Source: JAAUTS01 sp038250235
Lineage (GTDB): Bacteria > Verrucomicrobiota > Verrucomicrobiia > Methylacidiphilales > JAAUTS01
Direction: 5' to 3'
Length of the DNA: 64,000 bases
Assembly (NCBI GenBank): GCA_038250235.1
Contig: JBBSCO010000007.1
Coordinates: 1 to 64,000 of the forward strand
Part shown: positions 17,801 to 24,477 of the stretch, one piece after another
Numbering within the stretch: position 1 is the first letter of the stretch
Layout of the letters: each line of letters opens with the position of its first letter
The notes under the pieces: model-generated
What the model saw: the letters and a program-made list of their open reading frames with translations, nothing else
Database searches by the model: none
Told to the model about the DNA's origin: nothing
Position numbers and translations under genes: made by a program

Positions 17801-18072
17801 TACTAATAGATCCGTGGGATAGACTATAGTCGTTGAGTCTGTGGAAGTCGCAGGCAAGGCGCGACGAAGGAGCATGTCCAGCGGACCTGTGACTGGGAAG
17901 CAACGCAGCATGAGGGTTCCACAGGCTCAACCCGTAGGGCGGGGGGAGCTTTTGCCCCTGGCCGGTGTTGCTCCTCCCTCACAGCCCCCTGCGGGGATGC
18001 TCGCTCCCCGCGCCTTGGCCAGAAACAAAATCTCCCGCCGCGACTGTAGTCTATCCCACGGATCTATTAGTA
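17801..18072 (+). mobile_element. MITE-like element, copy 1
   Basis: 272 bases including flanking TA. It begins TA CTAATAGATCCGTGGGATAG and ends with the reverse complement of that sequence plus TA; about 30 bases of terminal inverted repeat with one mismatch. The interior is GC-rich and has no transposase. A second, highly similar copy lies inverted at 20649-20919. TA at both ends is the target duplication of Tc1/mariner-IS630 transposases. Short frames inside the element (one reads VPQAQPVGRGELLPLAG) are shared by both copies but look like by-products of the repeat. The right end falls on the stop codon of the cofG-like gene. Confidence 0.85.
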
Positions 18073-19008
18073 TGTCACAAGGTGGAAGAGGTTTTTATCC
18101 ACCCATTCGGGACTGATGTGACTTGGGTAAATGGCGAGGCGTTCAGAAAGGACACGGCCAACGGCGAGGGCGGAGTTTTCATAGTCAGAGACGGTAGACC
18201 ACGGATTGAGAGGATTGACTTCGTCCCGGTTGAGCGAAATACCACCGAGATCATCGATATGGGGCAGGAGTTCCTGCCAAAAGGGGTTCAGGTTGGGGGG
18301 AATTTGAATCGGAACACCGGCCCCGATCTTTCTCCAATGGGAGATGAGTTCAAGGTAGTCGTCCAGGCAGATAGTCGGGAAAGGAAGACGTTCTCTTGAT
18401 GCATTGTTAGGAATGTAGTTCTGGATAAGAATTTCCTGAAGCTGGCCGTGGCGTTGATGGCTTTCGGCCAGGGCATCCAGGGAACGGATGCGGCTTTCCC
18501 TGGTTTCGCCCAGGCCGATGAGGATGCCGGAGGTGAAGGCGACCCGCGCATGGCCGGCGGCTTCCAAGGTTTTGAGGCGGCCCTGGCTTCTTTTTTCGGG
18601 GGCGATGTCGGGCAGGTCGTCGATATTTTCCAGCATGACACCCATGGAGACGTGGAAGGGACGGAGACGTTCGAGTTGATTCTGGTTGAGTGCACCGTAG
18701 TTGCCGTGGGGCAGGAGTCCGGCGTTCAGGGCTGCCCGAGCCACATGGATGGCAAAGCCGAGAAAGTCATCATGGCCACGTTTTCTGAGTTCTTCACGGA
18801 TGTGGGGCAACTGTTCAGGGTTTTCGCCCGAGATGAGCAGTGCTTCCCGGGCTCCCTGGGTGCGGGCCTGGGAGAGAAGGTGGTGGAGGGATTCCTCGGA
18901 CAGCAGTCCTTCGCGCTCCGTGCGAAAGCCGCAGTAGGCGCAGTGCCATGGACAGTCATGAGTCAAGGTCAGGGTGATGGAGCGGGAGTAGCTGAGGGGC
19001 CTGATCAT
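18067..19008 (-). CDS. cofG: CofG-like radical SAM protein
   Basis: 313 residues. The iron-sulfur motif is CPWHCAYC (Cys19, Cys23, Cys26), the CxxxCxxC of radical SAM enzymes, and EALLISGENPEQLPHIREEL, NYGALNQ and GILIGLGETRESR match the CofG half of 7,8-didemethyl-8-hydroxy-5-deazariboflavin (F0) synthase. F0 is the chromophore of coenzyme F420 and some photolyases. CofG normally needs CofH, which is absent here, so it may act with a distant CofH. The last codon TAC and stop TAA are supplied by the mobile element at 17801-18072. The gene is divergent from psd. Confidence 0.75.
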   Translation of the reverse strand: MIRPLSYSRSITLTLTHDCPWHCAYCGFRTEREGLLSEESLHHLLSQARTQGAREALLISGENPEQLPHIREELRKRGHDDFLGFAIHVARAALNAGLLPHGNYGALNQNQLERLRPFHVSMGVMLENIDDLPDIAPEKRSQGRLKTLEAAGHARVAFTSGILIGLGETRESRIRSLDALAESHQRHGQLQEILIQNYIPNNASRERLPFPTICLDDYLELISHWRKIGAGVPIQIPPNLNPFWQELLPHIDDLGGISLNRDEVNPLNPWSTVSDYENSALAVGRVLSERLAIYPSHISPEWVDKNLFHLVTY

Positions 19009-19088
19009 GAAGTAGAAGGGTGTTGAAGGTTAAGTCTTTTCAATTGTAAGATCAAACGCTAGTTGCTTAGGAGACTTTAAGCCTTTTT

Positions 19089-19727
19089 ATGAATTCCGCC
19101 CAAAAAGAAGCCCGCCCTTTTCTCATCATCGTGGGGGTTGTGACCCTGATTGCCGCCATCCTTTTCTGGTGGCTGGCCCTGCTGCCGGCCCTGTTATTTG
19201 TCTATGTGCTCTATTTTTTCCGTGATCCCGAGCGTGTCGTCTCTTCCGATCCTTTGGATATCGTGAGTCCTGCGGACGGGAAAGTGATCGCGGTGGATGA
19301 GATTGAGGAAAACCACTTCTCCCGGCAGAAAATGAAGCGGGTGGCCGTGTTTCTTTCCGTTTTTGATGTGCATGTAAACCGCAGTCCGGTGGAGGGGAAA
19401 GTCCTGAAGGTGCATCACCAGGCGGGCGAGTTTCTGGATGCGCGAAATCCAGAAATTGATGTCAGGAATGAGGCCATGAACTGGCTGCTTGAGACCTCCC
19501 GGGGACAGGTCATTGTGAGGCAGATTGCGGGATTGATTGCACGGCGTATTGTGGGGTGGTCGAAAGAGGGGGATGTGTTGGCCAAGGGGCATCGTTTTGG
19601 CATGATCCGTTTCGGGTCCAGAACGGATGTTTATCTTCCCCTGAATTGTGAGGTCTTGGTGAAGCTGGGGCAGCGCGTGGAAGGCGGGGCCTCGGTCATT
19701 GCGAAGTGGCCGCAAACCGGCGTATAA
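19089..19727 (+). CDS. psd: Phosphatidylserine decarboxylase, short type
   Basis: 212 residues, the size of the archaeal/short PSD-A class. Two membrane segments near the N-terminus (FLIIVGVVTLIAAILFWWLA and following) lead to YFFRDPERVV, SPADGKVIAVDEIEE and VFLSVFDVHVNRSP, which are diagnostic for Psd. RFGSRTDVY near residue 183 holds the Gly-Ser pair at which the proenzyme cleaves itself to make the pyruvoyl group. It converts phosphatidylserine to phosphatidylethanolamine at the inner membrane. The pssA gene starts four bases after its stop, so the two are one operon. Confidence 0.95.
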   Translation: MNSAQKEARPFLIIVGVVTLIAAILFWWLALLPALLFVYVLYFFRDPERVVSSDPLDIVSPADGKVIAVDEIEENHFSRQKMKRVAVFLSVFDVHVNRSPVEGKVLKVHHQAGEFLDARNPEIDVRNEAMNWLLETSRGQVIVRQIAGLIARRIVGWSKEGDVLAKGHRFGMIRFGSRTDVYLPLNCEVLVKLGQRVEGGASVIAKWPQTGV

Positions 19728-19731
19728 TCGT

Positions 19732-20607
19732 ATGAAAGAGCAGGAACCGAAATTGGTCTATGTGCTGCCGAATCTGATGACGGCGGGGAACCTGATCTGC
19801 GGGTTCATGGCCATTTTGAAAATTTTTGAAGGGACGATCCAGCGGGTCAATTTTGCCGAGGGTTGGTGGCATCACTATGAGATGAGCCTCTTTTTTATCC
19901 TGGGGGCTTTTATTTTTGATATGCTGGACGGGCGTGTGGCGAGGCTTGGAGGTCAGGAAAGTCCCTTCGGGCGAGAATTTGATTCCTTGGCCGACATTGT
20001 GTCCTTCGGCGTGGCACCGGCACTGCTGGTGTTCAAGATTGTGTTGTTTGAGTTGCCGAACCGTGTGGGCTGGGTGATTGCCGCGATTTATCTGGCCTGT
20101 GGAGCGTTGAGACTGGCCCGGTTTAATGTGCTGGCGGCCTTGCCCAATAAAAATGCCCTGAAGGAATTTACCGGGTTTCCGATTCCGGCTGCGGCGGGAC
20201 TGATTGCTTCCATTACCATGTTGCTTTTGGATGTGTATGAGGCGGAGCGTGAGATAGGTCCCTGGAAGTATGTGCTGGCGGTGTTGATGGTTTTCCTGAG
20301 CTTCATGATGTTCAGCAAATTCAAGTATCCCAGTTTCAAAGCCCTGGATTTCCGCGCGCAGCGCCCGATTCCCAAGTTGTTGTTGTTTATTTTCTTTGCC
20401 TGTGTGGTGCTGGTGTTCTACCGCTACAGCCTGGCCATCTGTTTTACCGGCTATTTGATTTATGGATTTGTCAGGCCGTATATATCGCGGGCCTGGCGAC
20501 CGGATTTTGATGATGATGATGATTCCGAAGATCGTGAAGCCCCGGACGACGGCACAGCGTCGTTAAATGTTAAAGACGGCCCTCCAGCACCCCCGGAAAA
20601 ATTTTAA
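19732..20607 (+). CDS. pssA: CDP-diacylglycerol-serine O-phosphatidyltransferase
   Basis: 291 residues from ATG 19732; an open frame extends to 19699, inside psd, but has no better start. The CDP-alcohol phosphotransferase signature D-G-x2-A-R-x8-G-x3-D-x3-D is present as MLDGRVARLGGQ followed by FGREFDSLAD (about residues 65-90). About eight membrane segments follow, and the C-terminus is acidic with a run of Asp (DFDDDDDSED). It makes phosphatidylserine, which the upstream Psd decarboxylates. Mobile element copy 2 begins 42 bases after its stop, in the place where a terminator might be expected. Confidence 0.95.
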   Translation: MKEQEPKLVYVLPNLMTAGNLICGFMAILKIFEGTIQRVNFAEGWWHHYEMSLFFILGAFIFDMLDGRVARLGGQESPFGREFDSLADIVSFGVAPALLVFKIVLFELPNRVGWVIAAIYLACGALRLARFNVLAALPNKNALKEFTGFPIPAAAGLIASITMLLLDVYEAEREIGPWKYVLAVLMVFLSFMMFSKFKYPSFKALDFRAQRPIPKLLLFIFFACVVLVFYRYSLAICFTGYLIYGFVRPYISRAWRPDFDDDDDSEDREAPDDGTASLNVKDGPPAPPEKF

Positions 20608-20648
20608 ATCTTGGTCGAATAATCCCCTCAAACTCTCACTGTTTGCCT

Positions 20649-20919
20649 TACTAATAGGTTCGTGGGATCGACTACAGTCGCGGCGGGAGATTTTGTTTCT
20701 GGCCAAGGCGCGGGGAGCGGGCATCCCCGCAGGGGGCCGTGAGCGGGGAGCAACACCGGCCAGGGGCAAAAGCTCCCCCGCCCTACGGGTTGAGCCTGTG
20801 GAACCCACATGCTGCGTTGCTTCCCAGTCACAGGTCCAGTGGACATGCTCCTTCGCCGCGCCTTGCCTGCGACTTCCACAGACTCAACGACTGTAGTCCA
20901 TCCCACGGATCTATTAGTA
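20649..20919 (-). mobile_element. MITE-like element, copy 2 (inverted)
   Basis: 271 bases including flanking TA, in the opposite orientation to copy 1 at 17801-18072. Its left end TACTAATAGGTTCGTGGGAT corresponds to the right end of copy 1, and its right end to the left end of copy 1. Identity between the copies looks high along the whole length, with scattered substitutions and small indels. It lies between pssA and the TerB-domain gene, and disrupts no gene that I can see. Confidence 0.85.
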
Positions 20920-20983
20920 TATCCTTTGGTTTAGCGTTTTCTTCGTCTTGCGGGTTGGCTAAGATAGATTATCATTTCCACCC

Positions 20984-21985
20984 ATGACTAAAAATGAACA
21001 AGAATCCCTCGCTGTTATTGCTCTCTCGGCGGCTTTGATTGATGGCAGTAAGTCCGAAGCGGAACGGGCCGAAGTAAGACAAATCTTTGAAAACCTCGAT
21101 CTTCCTTCCGCCTCCGGGTTGACCCAGCAGGTGCTATACAAAAAGCTGACTTGGGAAAGTGCCGCCGATTATCTGACCACCGCAGAGTCACGGCAATTGG
21201 CCTTTGAGCTGGCGGTCTGCGTCTGCGAAGCCGATGGATTGCGCAATCAGGAGGAATCGAAGTTTCTCAGTGCCCTTAGTAGTCGGTTAAAACTAGGAGA
21301 ATCTGTGGTCAATCCCGTCCTGGCTCAAGGCGATGCCCTGGCAACGGCGGCCCCATTGCCGCAAGCTAACCACCAGCCTGTGTCAGGTGGCGGGGATTCC
21401 TCCCTCAGTGCCACGAGATCCGAGGCAGTTCCTTCTCCCGGGGTGGCCCAATCGCTCGGAGTCGCGGCGATGCCGGAAAGTTCGATTCGTAACACTGCAA
21501 TTTTAGCCGGAGCTTTAGAGCTGCTGCCGCAATCGATGGCCACGCTGGCGATCCTGCCCGTGCAGACCCATTTGGTTTATCGCGTCGGAAAACATTACGG
21601 CTATTCGTTGGATGGAAGTCACGTAAAAGAATTTCTCGCCGTGGGGGGCCTGGGGTTGGCCTCTCAAGCCCTGGAAGGTCTGGCCCGCAAATTTCTGGGT
21701 GGGCTGGCCAAGAAGGCGGGGGGCTCGTTACTCGGCGGCATGGTCTCAGGAGCCACCGGGCCTGCCATGACCTTTGGCACAACTTACGCCATGGGGAAGT
21801 TGGCGGATCGCTATTATGGTCAGGGCAGGAAATTACCGCTTGATCAGCTTCGCACCACTTTTCAAGGCTTGCTTGGCCAAGCTCAGGGGTTAGGGCAAAC
21901 TCTCCTGCCACAAATCCAAGCCCGCTCGCGGTCACTTTCTCCGTTTGATTTGACCAAGATTGCGCAAGGTTCCCTCCAGCAGTGA
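20984..21985 (+). CDS. TerB-like and DUF697 domain protein
   Basis: 333 residues in three parts. Residues 1-110 form a helical TerB-like domain (AVIALSAALIDGSKSEAERAEVRQIF and the later ELAVCVCEADGLRNQEESKFL, with paired acidic residues). Residues 115-170 are a Ser/Pro/Gln-rich linker. Residues 175-285 are a hydrophobic DUF697 domain (ELLPQSMATLAILPVQTHLV, VGKHYGYSLD, then a glycine-rich membrane stretch). DUF697 occurs in membrane proteins associated with GTPases. Function is unknown; metal or stress response has been suggested for TerB. Its stop overlaps the next start (GTGA), so the pair is coupled. Confidence 0.65.
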   Translation: MTKNEQESLAVIALSAALIDGSKSEAERAEVRQIFENLDLPSASGLTQQVLYKKLTWESAADYLTTAESRQLAFELAVCVCEADGLRNQEESKFLSALSSRLKLGESVVNPVLAQGDALATAAPLPQANHQPVSGGGDSSLSATRSEAVPSPGVAQSLGVAAMPESSIRNTAILAGALELLPQSMATLAILPVQTHLVYRVGKHYGYSLDGSHVKEFLAVGGLGLASQALEGLARKFLGGLAKKAGGSLLGGMVSGATGPAMTFGTTYAMGKLADRYYGQGRKLPLDQLRTTFQGLLGQAQGLGQTLLPQIQARSRSLSPFDLTKIAQGSLQQ

Positions 21986-22959
21986 GGGCAGTCTTCCCCC
22001 CCTCGATTCCTTGTGACCTGTGTGGTTCCACAGACGAAGACGAGCTTAGCCTGACAGACCGCGGAGGTAACTATCTACGCACGATGATTTGCCGCCGCTG
22101 CGGTTTGGTCTATTCCTACCCGCGTCCGGGTCCGGAAGAGGTTCGCGATTACTATCAGCACAGTTACCGCATGGATTACAAGGCCACCTTCCAGCCGAAG
22201 CCGAAGCACGTTTACCGGGCGGGCAAGGTTGCCTTGGCCAGGTTCCGCAGACTAGCGCCGATTCTCAAGCAGGGAAATCGTGTGCTGGACTTTGGCGCGG
22301 GCAGCGGCGAAGTCGTTTTCGTGTTGCGAGCGATGGGCTATGAGGCTTCTGGTTTCGAGCCCAATGGCGGTTATGCCCAATTCGCATCTGAAGTTCTCGG
22401 TCTGCCCGTTACTCACAACTTCTATCAAGAGGCCCGTATTGAGCCAGAGTCACAAGACTTCATCACGGCCTTCCATGTCCTGGAGCACTTGGAAAGCCCA
22501 TACGATGCACTGAGGCACATGAGCCAGTGGTTGCGGCCCGGCGGTCAGGTGATGGTGGACGTGCCCAATGTCGAGGCGGTTTGCCAGTGGCCCCGCAGCC
22601 GGTTTCATCGGGCACATCTCTATAATTTTAGTCCGGCTGCTATCGATATGCTCGGGAGGAAGGTGGGCTACAACGTGGTCAGCAGTTCGGTCTCCGCCGA
22701 TGGCGGCAATATCACGGTGGTTTTTCAGAAAGGAGGAACAGCGCCCCCGGTGTCAGGAGAGATTCCCGGCAACTACGAGCGCGTTAGTTCCCTCGTGCGC
22801 TGTCACACTGCGCTGCGGCACCTGCTCAGTCGCTATCCTTACACGCGGCCGTTCCGTAAGATCGCGGAACGTCTGGAGGAGCTGCGGGCCGTTAGGAAGA
22901 CGATGTCGGCGAGAGAGATCCTCGATGGTTTGATTGCGGGTGAGCTGCGCGATGGATAA
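21982..22959 (+). CDS. Class I SAM methyltransferase with N-terminal zinc-binding motif
   Basis: 325 residues. The start is GTG 21982, overlapping the preceding stop by four bases. CDLCGS (residues 10-15) and CRRCGLVYSYPRPG form a four-Cys zinc site as in sugar C-methyltransferases and related proteins of secondary or surface glycan synthesis. The Rossmann motif is VLDFGAGSGEVVFVLRAMG (near residue 105), followed by the conserved FHVLEHLESP. A helical C-terminus with several Arg follows. A role in glycan or small-molecule methylation is plausible but the acceptor is unknown. Confidence 0.82.
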   Translation: MRAVFPPSIPCDLCGSTDEDELSLTDRGGNYLRTMICRRCGLVYSYPRPGPEEVRDYYQHSYRMDYKATFQPKPKHVYRAGKVALARFRRLAPILKQGNRVLDFGAGSGEVVFVLRAMGYEASGFEPNGGYAQFASEVLGLPVTHNFYQEARIEPESQDFITAFHVLEHLESPYDALRHMSQWLRPGGQVMVDVPNVEAVCQWPRSRFHRAHLYNFSPAAIDMLGRKVGYNVVSSSVSADGGNITVVFQKGGTAPPVSGEIPGNYERVSSLVRCHTALRHLLSRYPYTRPFRKIAERLEELRAVRKTMSAREILDGLIAGELRDG

Positions 22960-22996
22960 TGTCAGATAATGGTTGATCCCCATTTCTCAAAAAGTC

Positions 22997-23899
22997 TCAG
23001 CGGTAAAGGCTTTCCATTTTTTTACGTTCTTGTTCAAGGGCATCCTCGATTTTTCTCATATCCTTGCTTTTTTCCGCTTCGCTGCGGCGGTCACCGACGG
23101 TTTCCTTGATTTTACTTTCGTTTTCCTTCTGGGCGCGGGGATTGAGGAAGAGATGGACGCGGCGCATCAGGCCGTCGTTGTCCTGGTGGAACGTGGGGCG
23201 GTAGATATAAAAATCGCCGGGACCGGTTTTCTCCGGCGGGCGTAGTGAATCCTGCAGTTCCCGGATGACGGGAGGCTGGGAGACTTCGCCAGATTCGGAT
23301 TTTAGAAGATCCTGGGAAGGCCCTGGGCGGGGTATTTCCCGGTAAGCGACGTAGACATGATCGACAGGGACGGCATTTTTCAGCAGCGTTTCCGTGGTGG
23401 CATTGTCGGCGAAATCTTCCGGTTTGAGCGCATCTTTGATTTTGGTCAGGGGCACAAAATTCCATTCGGAGGGATCACTGCGGCGATCGGTCTCGGATTC
23501 CAGAAGATTGCTGAAGCGATCGAGTTTGCTGGGGCGCCAGCCGAGATAAGTGCCGCTTTGCAGCCATTCGACCGAGGCAGGAAGCCATTGACGTTCAGGT
23601 ATCCAGACCCAGCCTGCAGTGTTTTTTTTGCTCCAGGTTCCATAATGGTCGGTGGCCCAGGATCCGGGGTTGCGCCCTTCCCAAGTCCATCCGTAGTCGG
23701 TGTATAACCAGCGGCCTTCGCGCAAGGGTCGCCATTGGGGAGAAGTGGAAACGGGGCGAAAGGCGTAACTTTCCCCGCCGATGGATTCCCATGTCCCCGA
23801 GGGTTTGAGGGTTTCGATCACCAGATCGAAATCAATGACGGGGCGCTGGATGCTGCTGACGGTGGTAAGTAGGATGAGGGGAAAGACTTTGAACAGCAT
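22997..23899 (-). CDS. Secreted DUF6600-like Trp/Tyr-rich protein
   Basis: 300 residues with a signal peptide (FKVFPLILLTTVSSIQRP). The N-terminal half carries repeated WRPLREGRWLYTDYGWTWEG, GSWATDHYGTWSK and GWVWIPERQWLPASVEW, the Trp/Tyr-rich pattern of DUF6600 proteins found in envelopes of Bacteroidota and Verrucomicrobiota. The C-terminal 80 residues are highly charged and helical, probably a coiled coil, ending in SLYR. No known activity. It is convergent with the methyltransferase gene and runs on the minus strand away from the DUF309 gene. Confidence 0.75.
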   Translation of the reverse strand: MLFKVFPLILLTTVSSIQRPVIDFDLVIETLKPSGTWESIGGESYAFRPVSTSPQWRPLREGRWLYTDYGWTWEGRNPGSWATDHYGTWSKKNTAGWVWIPERQWLPASVEWLQSGTYLGWRPSKLDRFSNLLESETDRRSDPSEWNFVPLTKIKDALKPEDFADNATTETLLKNAVPVDHVYVAYREIPRPGPSQDLLKSESGEVSQPPVIRELQDSLRPPEKTGPGDFYIYRPTFHQDNDGLMRRVHLFLNPRAQKENESKIKETVGDRRSEAEKSKDMRKIEDALEQERKKMESLYR

Positions 23900-23989
23900 G
23901 GGGTCAGCTTAACGAAGGCCGTGTGTGAACCAAGTCAGAAATGTGTGAAGGGTGGTGACAGTTATGGGTTCAGCGTTTCGGGTTTTTGG

Positions 23990-24439
23990 CTAAAATAAGA
24001 TCTGTGGGGCCTGGCCGGGGTGCCAAGGGTTTTGTTGAAAGGCTGATTTTTCCAGGGACAGCACTGTGTTTTTCCAGAGATTGCGGACTGGATTCAGGTT
24101 TAGTTGGAGGTGGGGGCTTGCGTAAGGGGTAAGATTGTTCAGGGCAAGTTGGAGGAGTCGTCCGGCGGGGGCGAGGCGTGCGCCATGGACGCGGTGGGTG
24201 GGGAATTGGTGATGGAGTTTAAGGTGGACGAAAGCTCCTGCTCCCTGGATCAGACCTTTATAAAAAGAGTAGTTGGGGCCTTGTTTGCCCTCGGCCAACC
24301 AAAGTTCCTCCAAAACATCGTGGGCTTCGTAGTAGTCCTGGCGGTTGAAACATGCAAAATAGCCGAGGTAGTGGGGATCCAGGCCCGGGCGTTGAAGGTT
24401 CCGGATCAGTCCGGCGATTTTGGGCGATTTCTTGCTCAC
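23990..24439 (-). CDS. DUF309 domain protein
   Basis: About 149 residues from GTG 24439, which sits after a GGA at a usable distance; longer readings run into the cyclase gene. The DUF309 signature YYEAHDVLEELWLAEG (around residue 38) is followed by NYSFYKGLIQGAGAFVHL. Function of the family is unknown. It follows the CHASE2-cyclase on the same strand by about 40 bases. In some bacteria DUF309 genes accompany rRNA or tRNA loci, but nothing of that kind is present here. Confidence 0.7.
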   Translation of the reverse strand: MSKKSPKIAGLIRNLQRPGLDPHYLGYFACFNRQDYYEAHDVLEELWLAEGKQGPNYSFYKGLIQGAGAFVHLKLHHQFPTHRVHGARLAPAGRLLQLALNNLTPYASPHLQLNLNPVRNLWKNTVLSLEKSAFQQNPWHPGQAPQILF

Positions 24440-24477
24440 AGATAAGGTTCCAGCCGGGATGAGGGTGTGGCATCCAC

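Noticed and set aside
17841..18116. Open frame inside mobile element copy 1, also found in copy 2
   Set aside because: Conserved only because the DNA is repeated; it extends beyond the element into unrelated frames and lacks a ribosome site.
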